Of a stretch of 64,000 bases of DNA, positions 41,810 to 51,142 are shown piece by piece. Within the stretch, counting starts at the first letter, position 1, and each line of letters begins with the position of its first letter. A program made the translations under genes and the position numbers. The notes beneath the pieces were generated by a model. The model worked only from the letters and a program-made list of their open reading frames with translations. It made no database searches and was not told where the DNA came from. The stretch is from Methylobacterium frigidaeris (GTDB lineage: Bacteria > Pseudomonadota > Alphaproteobacteria > Rhizobiales > Beijerinckiaceae). The stretch covers positions 62,001-126,000 of the forward strand of contig NZ_BPQJ01000012.1 in assembly GCF_022179185.1 (NCBI RefSeq), written 5' to 3'.

Positions 41810-44425
41810 TCAGGCCGACCGGCGCAGCGGGTAGGACGGCACCGGCACCCCCGCTGGCGCCCGGTCCTGGACCACGATCACCTCCGGCACGCCGGCGGCC
41901 TCCGCGGTGTCGAATAGGCCGACGAGGCGCGGGTCGTCGGCCTCGGCGTTCGAGGCGATCACCACCGCATCCATCCAGGCCGAGATCGCGCTCACCATTG
42001 GCCAGGTCCCGGCGGAGAAGCCGTCGCCGAGGCAGGCGATCACCCAGTCATAGGCCTCGCCGAGGGCATCGAAGGTGAGCCCGAGCGCGTCGCGTCCGGC
42101 GACCAGGGTCTCGGCCTCGCCGCGGCCGCGGCCGATGAGGTTCAGGCGCGGGCTCGCATCGGGCTGGATCACGGTGGTGAAGTCGGCGCGCCCGGCGACG
42201 AGGTCGAGGAGGCCCGGACGGGCATCCTGCGACCCATCGAGGCGCACCAGGAGTGCACGGCCGTGCAAGGACGCGGCGCAGCCGAGGCTGCGGGCGAGGC
42301 CGCCGAGATCGGTCTCGCCGCCGGTGCCGACGAGGAGCACGCGCCGGCCGCCTCCCGCTGTCTCGATCGCGTCGAGCCGCGCCACCAGCACGTCGAGGTC
42401 GTAGCGGGCCTCGAAGGGCAGCGGGGCCGTCGCGCCGGGCGCGGGTGGGACGGAGGCCGCCTCGACGGGCGGAACCGTCGCAGCTGGTAGCACCGGATCG
42501 ACCGACGGACGCGGCGCTGTCGGCGCCACGCGGTCGGCGGGGGCGGCCGCCGCCACGGGCGGGGCCGGCTCCGCAGGCGGCACGACCGGGGACGGAGCCG
42601 GCTCGGCGACCGGGCGTGCCTCAGCGGTCAAGAATTGCTCGGCAGCCAGGAAACGCTCGGCGGGCAAAACCTGCTCGGTGGGCAAGACCTGCGCGGCGGA
42701 CAAGACCGGCACGGGCGCTGCAGCCACCTCCGGCTCGGGCGGACGGGTGGCGGAGGCTGCCGCGGGCGTGGCCGGGGGGTGGACGGGCGCCACCGCGACG
42801 GGCGCCTCCGGCACCGGCTCGGTCTCCGGCCGGCGAAGAGGCGGGCGACTGGAGGGACGGCCGCGCCCGCGCCCGGGGGGATCGCCGGCGAGCAGCGCCT
42901 TGGCGACGACGCTGCCGATGGCGAACAGGAGGGCGATCACCGTGGCGAAGATGACGATCGGCAACTTCTTGGGGAAGGACGGCAGGTCGGGCACCACCGC
43001 GCGGGAGACCACGCGGGCATCGGCCGGGGCGGCGCTCGCCGCGTCGCGGGCCGCGGCCTCGCGGAAGCGGCCGAGATAGGATTCGAGCTGCTCGCGCTGG
43101 GCCTTCGCCTCACGCTCCAGGGCGCGCAGCTCGACCTCGTCGCCATTCGCCTTGGCGACGATGGAGCGCTGCGCGTCCACTGCCGCCTGCAGGCTCTCGA
43201 CCCGGCTGCCGGCGATGCGGGCATCGTTCTCGAGCGTCCGCACCGCCCGGTCGGCGGCGGCGCGGATCTGCGTCTCCAGGCCCTCGAGCTGGGCGCGCAG
43301 CTCCTTCATCCGCGGGTGCTGCGGCAGCAGGGTGCGGGCCTCGAGGGCGAGCTGCGCCCTCAGGCCGATGCGCTGCTCGACCAGGCGGCGGATCAGCTCG
43401 TTGTTGGCGACGTCCGGGATCTCGAAGCCGCGGCCGTCCTTCAGCATCTCACGGATCAGCTTGGCCTTGGCGCCGGCATCGGCCTGGGCGGCGCGGGCCT
43501 GGGTCAGCTGGGTCGAGATCTCGGCGAGCTGCTGGGCCGCGAGCGGCTGGTTGGTGGTGCCGCCGCTGCCGATCAGCCCGTTGCGGGCCCGGAACGCCTC
43601 GACCTTCGCCTCGGCCTCCGCGACGCGGCTGCGCAGGGTCTCGATATTCGTGCCGAGCCAGGTCGAGGCATAGCGGGCGGTATCGACCTTCGCGGCGGCG
43701 AGCGAGGAGAGGTAGAGGTCCGAGATGGTGTTGGCGGCCTTCGCGGCCAGTTCGGGATCCTTCGAGCGGAACTCGATCGTCAGGATGCGCGACTTGCCGG
43801 CCGGATAGACCAGCAGCCGCTCGAAGTACTTCTCCATCACCCGGTCGACCGGCTCACGGTCGAGGGGGTTCTGGGCGAGGCCGAGCATCACCAGCACCTG
43901 CTGGAGACCACCGACGCCGTTGACCATCGGGTCGAACTCGGCATTGCCGACGAGGCCGAGGCTCTTGATCGCCTCGCGGGCGATGTCGCGCGACATCACC
44001 ACCTGGACCTGGCTCGCCACCGCCTGCTCGTCGATCGGCTGGGGCAGCTCGCCCCGGTCCTGCTGCAGCCGCGTGAGCGCGCTGTCGCGGCTCTCGAGCA
44101 GGAGCTTGGCCTCCGCCGTGTAGCGCGGGGTCACGACCTGCACGAAGGTGACGGCGAGCCCGAACGCAACCACGGTCGGCAGCAGGATGACGAGCCAGCG
44201 CCGCCGCAGCAAACGGCCGACATCGCCGAGGGTCAGGCCGTCCTCGCTCCTGCGCTCCCAGGCCATCGCATCGGGGACGTCGTCACGAGCGGTCTTCGCG
44301 TCCTTTGTCGCCTCCGGGCTCTTGGAGGTGGAGCCGGGGGTCTTGGAATCCTTGCGGCCCCGGCCGGCCAGACGGTCGGGCAGGCGGGCATGCGACCGCT
44401 CGGCGAAAGGAAAGACGCGGGGCAT
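41810..44425 (-). CDS. Wzc/GumC-like exopolysaccharide chain-length protein with degenerate kinase domain
   Basis: An 871-residue inner-membrane protein. After a 70-residue cytoplasmic lead come a first membrane segment (WLVILLPTVVAFGLAVTF), a Wzz domain (YTAEAKLLLESRD), a long periplasmic coiled coil (about 250-470), and a second segment (KLPIVIFATVIALLFAIGSVVAKALLA, in part). A Pro/Ala-rich linker of about 150 residues joins this to a C-terminal domain shaped like the BY-kinase ATPase. That domain has no Walker A lysine (VGTGGETDLGGLARSLG) and no tyrosine cluster at the end, so autophosphorylation is unlikely. It is divergent from the Wza-like gene of the same locus. Confidence 0.87.
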   Translation of the reverse strand: MPRVFPFAERSHARLPDRLAGRGRKDSKTPGSTSKSPEATKDAKTARDDVPDAMAWERRSEDGLTLGDVGRLLRRRWLVILLPTVVAFGLAVTFVQVVTPRYTAEAKLLLESRDSALTRLQQDRGELPQPIDEQAVASQVQVVMSRDIAREAIKSLGLVGNAEFDPMVNGVGGLQQVLVMLGLAQNPLDREPVDRVMEKYFERLLVYPAGKSRILTIEFRSKDPELAAKAANTISDLYLSSLAAAKVDTARYASTWLGTNIETLRSRVAEAEAKVEAFRARNGLIGSGGTTNQPLAAQQLAEISTQLTQARAAQADAGAKAKLIREMLKDGRGFEIPDVANNELIRRLVEQRIGLRAQLALEARTLLPQHPRMKELRAQLEGLETQIRAAADRAVRTLENDARIAGSRVESLQAAVDAQRSIVAKANGDEVELRALEREAKAQREQLESYLGRFREAAARDAASAAPADARVVSRAVVPDLPSFPKKLPIVIFATVIALLFAIGSVVAKALLAGDPPGRGRGRPSSRPPLRRPETEPVPEAPVAVAPVHPPATPAAASATRPPEPEVAAAPVPVLSAAQVLPTEQVLPAERFLAAEQFLTAEARPVAEPAPSPVVPPAEPAPPVAAAAPADRVAPTAPRPSVDPVLPAATVPPVEAASVPPAPGATAPLPFEARYDLDVLVARLDAIETAGGGRRVLLVGTGGETDLGGLARSLGCAASLHGRALLVRLDGSQDARPGLLDLVAGRADFTTVIQPDASPRLNLIGRGRGEAETLVAGRDALGLTFDALGEAYDWVIACLGDGFSAGTWPMVSAISAWMDAVVIASNAEADDPRLVGLFDTAEAAGVPEVIVVQDRAPAGVPVPSYPLRRSA

Positions 44426-44619
44426 TGCGGACCGTCGATAGGAGGCGGGACTGGCCCGGACCGGGCCCTGCCGTCAGCACACTCGATTAAGGTTGCCGCG
44501 CGGTTAAGACCCAAATCCTCCTCGACGATCGCCGTCCGGCGACGGGTGAGAGTTCATTAACCACGGTCCACTAGGCCTGGGGACAAGATCACCGAGACGA
44601 CTTGAACTGGCCGGAAGCG
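44426..44619. promoter_or_regulatory. Divergent promoter region of the exopolysaccharide locus
   Basis: About 190 bases between the outward-reading Wzc-like and Wza-like genes. It contains several TTAA motifs (near 44487, 44504 and 44557) in a GC-rich setting, but none with the seven-base spacing of a CtrA site. No precise -35/-10 pair is claimed. Confidence 0.5.
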
Positions 44620-45192
44620 ATGAACCGACGCGCCCTTCTCACAGGTCTGGCGACCACGCTCGCGCTCGGCGGCTGCCTGCGGCCCGAGTACCGCACGGCG
44701 CTCCTCGACGAGACGGGCACGGGATCGATCGGGGCGGCCTACTCGCTCGCCGCCGGCGACCGTCTCCGGGTGATCGTCTTCGGGCAGGACAACCTCTCGA
44801 ACATCTACGCGGTGGACGGGGCCGGACGCATCGCCATGCCGCTGATCGGCCCGATCAAGGTCGCCGGCGGCTCGACCGCCCAGGCCGCCCGCGCCATCGA
44901 GGCCCGTCTGCGCGACGGCTACGTGCGCGAGCCCCACGTCACGGTGGAGGTCGAGGTCTACCGGCCGTTCTTCATCCTGGGCGAGGTCACCACCTCGGGC
45001 CAGTACCCCTACGTGAGCGGCATGACGGTCGAGACCGCTGTGGCGATCGCGGCGGGCTTCGGCCCCCGCGCCGCCCGCGACTACGCCGTGCTCACCCGCG
45101 AGGGACCGACCGGCCTCGTCTCCGGCATCGTGCCGATGACCTATCCGGTCCGCCCCGGCGACACGATCGTCGTCAAGGAGCGGTGGTTCTGA
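44620..45192 (+). CDS. Polysaccharide export lipoprotein (Wza/ExoF-like)
   Basis: A 190-residue outer-membrane or periplasmic export protein. The N-terminus is a lipoprotein signal with lipobox ALGGC (C19). The Poly_export domain begins at YSLAAGDRLRVIVFGQDNL and a SLBB-type segment follows (PFFILGEVTTSGQYPYVSGMTVETAVAIAAGF, in pieces). The ATG at 44620 with GGAAG before it is preferred over the upstream TTG at 44602. It is shorter than E. coli Wza, as in alphaproteobacterial ExoF/GumB types. It works with the Wzc-like protein to carry exopolysaccharide out of the cell. Confidence 0.92.
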   Translation: MNRRALLTGLATTLALGGCLRPEYRTALLDETGTGSIGAAYSLAAGDRLRVIVFGQDNLSNIYAVDGAGRIAMPLIGPIKVAGGSTAQAARAIEARLRDGYVREPHVTVEVEVYRPFFILGEVTTSGQYPYVSGMTVETAVAIAAGFGPRAARDYAVLTREGPTGLVSGIVPMTYPVRPGDTIVVKERWF

Positions 45193-45318
45193 AACCTGAC
45201 GGTGCTCGCACGGTCTTCGACTTGCGCTGACCGGCGGTTAACCACGCCCGCACTCATCGCAGTCCGGACTGGTCTTCGCTTCGGCCGCTTAACCTCGCGG
45301 CGACGGGCCTGAGGCGAG

Positions 45319-46575
45319 ATGTCGGCAGCCGCGCGCCGCGGCGCCGCCTTCCGTCTCGAGGACATGCCCGTGGCCGCCTCCCAACTCCGCCTCGCCGCCG
45401 ATCCCGCGCCGCCGGAGGCCGCGCCGCAGCCCTCGCCCGCCACCGCCCCGCGGGAGCGGATCCTGCACGTCTTTCGGGCTCCGGTCGGCGGCCTGTTCCG
45501 CCACGTCCTCGACGTCGCGCGGCTGCAGGCGCAGGCTGGCCACGCGGTCGGGCTGTTCTGCGATGCGAGCACCGGGGGCGCCCGGGCGGATGCGGTGCTC
45601 GCCGAGCTGACGCCGCACCTGTCTCTCGGCATCACCCGGCTGCCCATGCACCGCAACCCGCATCCGCGCGATCTCGCCGCCCTGGCGGCGCTCTCCGGCC
45701 TCGTGCGCCGCGCGCGACCCACGGTGCTGCACGGGCACGGCTCCAAGGGCGGCCTGTTCGCCCGCCTAGTGCCGATCGGGAGCGGGGTGGGGCCGGTGCG
45801 GGCCTACACGCCGCATGGCGGCAGCTTCAACTATCGCCCGGGGACGCCGCTCCACCGCCTCTACATGGTGGCGGAAGGCCTGCTCACCCGCCGCACCGAC
45901 GTCTTCCTGTTCGAGAGCGACTATATCGCCGGGCGTTACCGGGCCTATGTCGGCCCGACCGATCGACTGGTGCGGGTGGTGCACAACGGCATCTCGGCCG
46001 CCGAGTTCGCCCCGATCGACGCGAGCCCGGACCCGTTCGACCTCGTCTATATCGGCGAGTTGCGCGAGGCGAAGGGCGTGCCGGTGCTGTTCGAGGCGGT
46101 GGCGCGCCTGCGCCGGGAGCACGGGCGGCGGCTGACCCTGCTGGTGGTCGGCTCGGGGCCGGACGAGGTCGCCCTGCGCAACCGCGTCGCCGCCCTCGGC
46201 CTCGCCGAGGACGTGCAGTTCGAGCCGCCGCAGCCGATCCGCGCGGCTCTGAGCCGCGCCACCGTGATGGTGGTGCCCTCGCTCGCCGAGTCGCTGCCCT
46301 ATGTGATCCTCGAGGCGGCGGCGGCCGCTCAGCCCCTGGTCTCGACCGATGTCGGCGGCATCCCGGAGATCTTCGGGCCCGCCGCGCCGGCCCTGGTGCC
46401 GCCGCGCGACGTCGCCGCCCTCGGAGAGGCGATCCTGCGCAAGGTCGACCAGGACCCCGAGCAGCGCTCCGGCGAGGCGGCGGCGCTCAGCGCCTTCGTC
46501 CGCTGCCGCTTCTCGATGGACCGGATGGCCGAGGACGGGCTTGCCGGCTACGCCGCCGCGCGGGTCCGGCGCTGA
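45319..46575 (+). CDS. GT4-family glycosyltransferase
   Basis: A 418-residue GT-B retaining glycosyltransferase. The N-terminal Rossmann domain has RAPVGGLFRHVLDVARLQ and VLHGHGSKGGLFARL. The C-terminal nucleotide-sugar domain has VYIGELREAKGV and PSLAESLPYVILEAAAAAQP with the conserved EX7E. A second Met at residue 16 is an alternative start. It lies between the Wza-like gene and the phosphoglycosyltransferase gene, so it most likely adds a sugar to the lipid-linked exopolysaccharide repeat unit. Confidence 0.9.
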   Translation: MSAAARRGAAFRLEDMPVAASQLRLAADPAPPEAAPQPSPATAPRERILHVFRAPVGGLFRHVLDVARLQAQAGHAVGLFCDASTGGARADAVLAELTPHLSLGITRLPMHRNPHPRDLAALAALSGLVRRARPTVLHGHGSKGGLFARLVPIGSGVGPVRAYTPHGGSFNYRPGTPLHRLYMVAEGLLTRRTDVFLFESDYIAGRYRAYVGPTDRLVRVVHNGISAAEFAPIDASPDPFDLVYIGELREAKGVPVLFEAVARLRREHGRRLTLLVVGSGPDEVALRNRVAALGLAEDVQFEPPQPIRAALSRATVMVVPSLAESLPYVILEAAAAAQPLVSTDVGGIPEIFGPAAPALVPPRDVAALGEAILRKVDQDPEQRSGEAAALSAFVRCRFSMDRMAEDGLAGYAAARVRR

Positions 46576-46735
46576 GCCCGGCCGACGCCGCACCCCGCTT
46601 CCCGATCCCGCCGATTTTCAACAAACCCGACGCGGTCGCCTTAAGCCTTCCGTCAGGGCTTCCCGGCAGGATCGCGCTCCTAACCCCCGGCCGATGCGGG
46701 GTTTTCCCCGTCGTGACCGAGACCGGAACCGTGCC

Positions 46736-48271
46736 ATGAGTGCGTTCGACGTCCGCGATATCCTCAAGACCGTGGCAGCCGACCAAGCCGGATCGCTGGG
46801 CCGCCCGACCCTGGAGCGCGAGGCCGTGCCGCCCGCCGAGACGGTGGCGCCGGTGCGGCCGGATCCGGTCGTCTCGCCGGTGGTCTTCACCGGCTGCGTC
46901 CGCGCCCTCGAATTCGTCCTCGTGGCGCTCGCGGGCCTGTGCGCCCAGCGCTGGCTGCTGGCCGGCGTGGTGCCGCTGCATCTCGGCTACGTCGCGGCGA
47001 TCCTCGGGCTCGCCGCCCTCAACGTGCTGGTGCTGCAGGCGCTCGGCGCCTACGGCATCCGCGCGTTCCGGGCCTTCTTCAGCGTCGGCGCCCGGGTCGT
47101 GCTCGGCTGGTCGCTGGTGATGCTGCTCGCCGCGACCGCTTTGTTCTTCGCCAAGCTCGGCGACAACTACTCGCGGCTGTGGCTCGGCACCGTCTATGGC
47201 GGCGGGCTGGCGCTGCTGGTGGCCGAGCGGCTGGTCCTGTCGCTGGTGGTGAGCGCGCAGATGCGCCGCGGTCGCTTCGACCGGCGCGTCGCCATCGTGG
47301 GCGGGGGCGAGCCGGCCGAGGCGCTGATCCGGGCGATCGAGGCGCAGGGCGATTCCGGCCTCAAGGTCGTGGGCCTGTTCGACGACCGCAGCGACGGCCG
47401 CTCGGCCGACGTGGTCGCCGGCTACCCCAAGCTCGGCACCGTCAGCGACCTCGTCACCTTCGCCCGCCGCACCAAGGTCGACCTGATCGTGTTCACCCTG
47501 CCGATCTCGGCCGAGGCGCGCATCCTGCAGATGCTGGCCAAGCTCTGGGTGCTGCCGGTCGATATCCGCCTCTCGGCCCATGCCTCGAAGCTGCGGTTGC
47601 GCCCGCGCAGCTACTCCTATCTCGGCTCGGTGCCGGTGCTCGACGTGTTCGACCGCCCGATCGCCGACTGGGACGTGGTGGTGAAGGGCGTGTTCGACCG
47701 CGTGGTCGGCGCCGTGCTGCTGCTCATGCTCTCGCCGGTGATGCTGGCGGTCGCGCTCGCCGTGAAGCTCACCTCACCGGGCCCGGTCTTCTTCCGGCAG
47801 AAGCGCCACGGCTTCAACAACGAGGTGATCGAGGTCTACAAGTTCCGCTCGATGTACACCGACCAGTGCGACCATGCGGCGAACAAGATCGTCACCAAGG
47901 GCGATCCCCGGGTGACCCCGGTCGGCCGGTTCATCCGCAAGAGCTCGCTCGACGAGCTGCCCCAGCTCATCAACGTGGTGAAGGGCGACCTGTCCCTGGT
48001 CGGGCCGCGCCCGCACGCCCTGCAGGCCAAGGCCGCCAACACCCTCTACGATCAGGTCGTCGACGGCTACTTCGCCCGCCACAAGGTGAAGCCCGGGATG
48101 ACCGGCTGGGCCCAGATCAACGGCTGGCGCGGCGAGACCGACACCAACGAGAAGATCCAGCGCCGCGTCGAGCACGACCTGTACTACATCGAGAACTGGT
48201 CGGTGTTCTTCGACCTGCAGATCCTGGCGATGACCCCGCTGGCGCTGTTCAAGACCGAGAACGCGTATTGA
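46736..48271 (+). CDS. Undecaprenyl-phosphate glucose phosphotransferase (WcaJ/ExoY-type)
   Basis: A 511-residue polyprenyl-phosphate hexose-1-phosphate transferase that starts exopolysaccharide repeat-unit synthesis. Four N-terminal membrane segments (residues 55-180), a CoA-binding-like domain (VAIVGGGEPAEALIRAI) and the C-terminal catalytic domain (FRQKRHGFNN, KFRSMYTDQ, TRVGRFIRK-like TPVGRFIRKSSLDELPQL, SLVGPRPHAL, KPGMTGWAQING) are in the usual order. The ATG at 46736 is chosen because it starts the domain plan; the longer upstream frame overlaps the glycosyltransferase gene. A stem-loop follows. Confidence 0.94.
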   Translation: MSAFDVRDILKTVAADQAGSLGRPTLEREAVPPAETVAPVRPDPVVSPVVFTGCVRALEFVLVALAGLCAQRWLLAGVVPLHLGYVAAILGLAALNVLVLQALGAYGIRAFRAFFSVGARVVLGWSLVMLLAATALFFAKLGDNYSRLWLGTVYGGGLALLVAERLVLSLVVSAQMRRGRFDRRVAIVGGGEPAEALIRAIEAQGDSGLKVVGLFDDRSDGRSADVVAGYPKLGTVSDLVTFARRTKVDLIVFTLPISAEARILQMLAKLWVLPVDIRLSAHASKLRLRPRSYSYLGSVPVLDVFDRPIADWDVVVKGVFDRVVGAVLLLMLSPVMLAVALAVKLTSPGPVFFRQKRHGFNNEVIEVYKFRSMYTDQCDHAANKIVTKGDPRVTPVGRFIRKSSLDELPQLINVVKGDLSLVGPRPHALQAKAANTLYDQVVDGYFARHKVKPGMTGWAQINGWRGETDTNEKIQRRVEHDLYYIENWSVFFDLQILAMTPLALFKTENAY

Positions 48272-48350
48272 CGTCACGATGTGGGGGAGGGGGCCGCTCT
48301 CTCCCCCGCCTGACGCAGGGTTGTCCGACGACACTCGTTTGAAGATCGGC

Positions 48351-48392
48351 CGCGAGCCTCTCCTCTCCTACGCTTGAGAGGAGAGGCTCGCG
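48351..48392 (+). terminator. Perfect 17-bp stem-loop after the exopolysaccharide genes
   Basis: Arms 48351-48367 and 48376-48392, eight-base loop, followed on the plus strand by a short TTTT run (48395-48398). It lies 80 bases past the phosphoglycosyltransferase stop and probably ends the exopolysaccharide transcript. Confidence 0.75.
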
Positions 48393-48433
48393 CTGTTTTG
48401 CCCCTGGACACCCATCCGTCCGTCGATCGGTGC

Positions 48434-48607
48434 TCAGCCGATATACGGCCACGCCCGCAGCGGGCAGGTATTCTCCGAAGCCGGCGCCTCGCCCGTGGTG
48501 CCGCCCGTCAGATCGATCGGGACGATATGGGCCGATCCGGCAGGCGACAGCGGGGCCCAGCCGGCCAGGATGACGGCCGTGGCCAGAAATCGAATGACGC
48601 TCAGCAT
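48434..48607 (-). CDS. Tiny secreted protein (57 residues)
   Basis: A short gene for a 57-residue protein with a signal peptide (MLSVIRFLATAVILAGWAPL, cleavage probably after PAGSA). The mature peptide is about 31 residues and ends CPLRAWPYIG. A good ribosome site (AAGGAC) stands six bases before the ATG. Short secreted peptides with a Cys and an AWPY motif near the end occur in Hyphomicrobiales; this comparison is from memory. One cysteine is present, so a mixed disulfide or dimer is possible. Function unknown. Confidence 0.65.
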   Translation of the reverse strand: MLSVIRFLATAVILAGWAPLSPAGSAHIVPIDLTGGTTGEAPASENTCPLRAWPYIG

Positions 48608-48808
48608 CGTTTGTCCTTCGTCTCGACCGTGTCGGACCGTCGATGGGAGGGCGTTTACGAGCCGGGCGTTGCAGCCTGATTGCGTGACATATTACGGGCG
48701 AGAGATCGGGACGGTCATCGGTTGCAGCCGATCACACCCGACCCGCCGACCGCTCCGCCTCGCATCGTCGAGGCAGGCCCGGAAAACCAGGCTCCCGACA
48801 TTCTGGCC

Positions 48809-50644
48809 TTACTCCGCCGTGGCCTTCACCGTCAGGCGGTCGAAGATCTTGCCGGGGCTCGGGGCGGTGCTGAAATCCATCAGCCCGAGGCCGGCAGGAT
48901 CCTTGGCGGCGGCGCTGACCGAGAGCCGGCCGGGCTTGACGACGAAGCGGGACACCGCCTGGCCCAGCGCCTTGGCGGAGGGTGAATTGCCGAGGACCGC
49001 CGGGATCCCGAGCATCGCGGCGGTGCCGTATTCGCGCTGCAACTCCTCGGGCTTGAGGCTCTGGGCCTTGGCCTGCTGGTCGACGAAGCGCTGGAAGAGC
49101 CCGCCGTTCTCGAGCGTGAGCGCGAGCGACTTGGCGCTGGCGCCCAGCAGCGCCAGGGAGGAGACCATCGGCTCGGGGTCGAACACCTCCTTGCCGATCC
49201 CGCCGATCGTGCCGGTGATCCGGGCGGTGCCCATGTCCTTGCCCGTGAGCGTCACGTCCCGGAGCGTCACTTCCCGGGCGGCTTCGTCCCAGCGGGCATC
49301 GACGGTGCCGGAGAGGTCGAGGGCGGTGTAGCCGAGCCCGGCGAGGTCGGCGAGGACCGGCGCCGCGGTACCGGGCGGGACCGCGCAGGTGAAGCCGTCG
49401 AAGGCGAGGCGCGAGGCGGTCGGCACGCCGTCGCGCGGGTCGCTCATGGCGAGGGCGGCGCTCCGCACGGCGAAGCGCAGAGGTCCCGACATGGTCAGCG
49501 GATCCTGGGCCGAGGCCTGCGCCGGCAGGTCGACGTCGAGATTCTCCAGGGTCACGCGGCCGAGGGCCGGGGCGTAGCGGCGCAGCTCGGCCTGGTCGAT
49601 GGGGCCGGCGGCGGCGCGGCGCAGACCCTCCAGCACCGGCTTGAGCGACAAGCCGGAGAGGGTCAGCCCTTTCAGGGCGACGCGGCCGGCCGGGGCGTCG
49701 ACCGCCAAGCCCTCGGCCTTCACCTGGCCTGCGCCGTCCTCGGTGCCGTAAGTCAGGCGGGCAAGGCTCGCCTGGATCGGGCCCTGCTTGGGGCCGCCGC
49801 CCGGCGCCGCGACGGTGATGCCGCTGATCTCCAGCCCGCCGACGCTGATCCCGTCGAGCAGGTCGGCGGCGAGGCCCGACAGGCGGGAGCGTTCCGGCCC
49901 CTCCGCCTTGCCGGCGCCCTCGGCCAGGGATCGGACCGAGTCGCCCCACGGGATCGTGGTCGGCCGGCCGGTCAGGTCGCGGGCGTCGATGCGGGCGATG
50001 CGGAAGGCCGCCCCGTCGGGGCCGGTCAGCGCGATGTCCTCGGCGGTGACGCCGCCATAGACCCGGATCGGCGCCGCATCAGGGCCACCGGATTCGGTGA
50101 ACAGGCGCGCGAGGCCCGGCAGATCGACCTCGCGGGCGCTCAGCCGGCCATAGGCGCCGGCGGCGTCGGGGCCCGGCCCCTCGACGGTCAGGGTGGCGCC
50201 CCCGGCCTCCAGCGTGCCGATGCGGCCCGCCGCGACGTCCCGGGCGACGACGTCGTGATAGACTGCGACCTGCACCCGCCCGCCCGCCGGCTGCTCGACC
50301 CGCAGCACCGGGATCACGATCTCGCGGGCGGAGAGCTTGTCGAGGCGGGTCCGCCACGGCGCCGGACCGGCCGCATCAAGGATCGCCCGTGCCTCGTCCC
50401 GCGACAGGGCGGTGCCGCGCAGCTCGATCTTCGGCGCCTTCAGGGTCACGGGACCCAGCGGGAGCACGACCTCGTCGAGGACGACCGGGGCGCCTTGGGT
50501 CCCGGCGTCTTGTGACGGGGTGCCGGGAGTCGCGGTGCCAGAAGTCGCGGCGCCTTGGGCCAGCGCCGGGCCGACGAGCAGCGTCGCGCAGGCGAGAGCG
50601 CCGAGCGCGGCCCGGGCCACGCCCGTTTTCAGAGAGCGGGTCAT
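48809..50644 (-). CDS. Large secreted periplasmic protein of unknown function
   Basis: A 611-residue protein with a signal peptide (VARAALGALACATLLVGPALAQ). The mature part repeats short beta-rich units with LSGLSLKPVLEGL, VTLENLDVDLP and ITGTIGGIGKEVF, like AsmA/YdgA-type periplasmic proteins, but no family match is certain. The start at 50644 gives the signal peptide; a longer frame upstream overlaps erpA. It follows erpA by 32 bases on the same strand and may be co-transcribed. The name is provisional. Confidence 0.7.
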   Translation of the reverse strand: MTRSLKTGVARAALGALACATLLVGPALAQGAATSGTATPGTPSQDAGTQGAPVVLDEVVLPLGPVTLKAPKIELRGTALSRDEARAILDAAGPAPWRTRLDKLSAREIVIPVLRVEQPAGGRVQVAVYHDVVARDVAAGRIGTLEAGGATLTVEGPGPDAAGAYGRLSAREVDLPGLARLFTESGGPDAAPIRVYGGVTAEDIALTGPDGAAFRIARIDARDLTGRPTTIPWGDSVRSLAEGAGKAEGPERSRLSGLAADLLDGISVGGLEISGITVAAPGGGPKQGPIQASLARLTYGTEDGAGQVKAEGLAVDAPAGRVALKGLTLSGLSLKPVLEGLRRAAAGPIDQAELRRYAPALGRVTLENLDVDLPAQASAQDPLTMSGPLRFAVRSAALAMSDPRDGVPTASRLAFDGFTCAVPPGTAAPVLADLAGLGYTALDLSGTVDARWDEAAREVTLRDVTLTGKDMGTARITGTIGGIGKEVFDPEPMVSSLALLGASAKSLALTLENGGLFQRFVDQQAKAQSLKPEELQREYGTAAMLGIPAVLGNSPSAKALGQAVSRFVVKPGRLSVSAAAKDPAGLGLMDFSTAPSPGKIFDRLTVKATAE

Positions 50645-50676
50645 GGCGGAGCGTCCCGGAATCGTGGCAGGCGAGG

Positions 50677-51003
50677 TTACAGGGAGAACGAGGTGCCGCA
50701 GCCGCAGGAGGCGGTGGCCTGCGGGTTCTCGATCTTGAATGACTGGCCGATCAGGTCGTTGACGAAGTCGATCGTCGCGCCCTCCATGTACGGGAGGGAT
50801 GTCGGATCGACCAGCACCGTGGCCCCGTCCCGCTCCACCGCCAGGTCGTCCGCAGTGCGGTCCTTCGCGATGTCGAAGGCGTACTGGAACCCGGAGCAGC
50901 CGCCGCCATTCACGCTGATGCGCAGCATCGAGCCGGGGGGCTCGGCGCCCATGATCTCGTTGATGCGGCGGGCGGCGCGGGACGTCAGGGTGATCGGGGT
51001 CAT
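50677..51003 (-). CDS. erpA: Iron-sulfur cluster insertion protein (ErpA/IscA type)
   Basis: A 108-residue A-type carrier that passes Fe-S clusters to target enzymes. The three cluster cysteines are C36 (NGGGCSGFQY), C100 and C102 (ASCGCGTSF). Start is MTPITLTSR at 51003; an upstream Met is in a non-conserved extension. It is divergent from dgt, an arrangement common in Hyphomicrobiales. ErpA rather than IscA is chosen because no isc or suf genes are adjacent and the pairing with dgt is typical of erpA; the two are hard to tell apart by sequence. Confidence 0.92.
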   Translation of the reverse strand: MTPITLTSRAARRINEIMGAEPPGSMLRISVNGGGCSGFQYAFDIAKDRTADDLAVERDGATVLVDPTSLPYMEGATIDFVNDLIGQSFKIENPQATASCGCGTSFSL

Positions 51004-51142
51004 CGACGGCTTCTCGGGTGGGGGTCCGACGTGCGATGGCAACATAAGAATGGACGACGTGCACCGCAACAGCGGCGCATGAATGGGTGGGGTGCCGTGC
51101 GCTGGCAGCGGTGGCGCGCGGATGCGCTGAGGGGGCTGGAAC

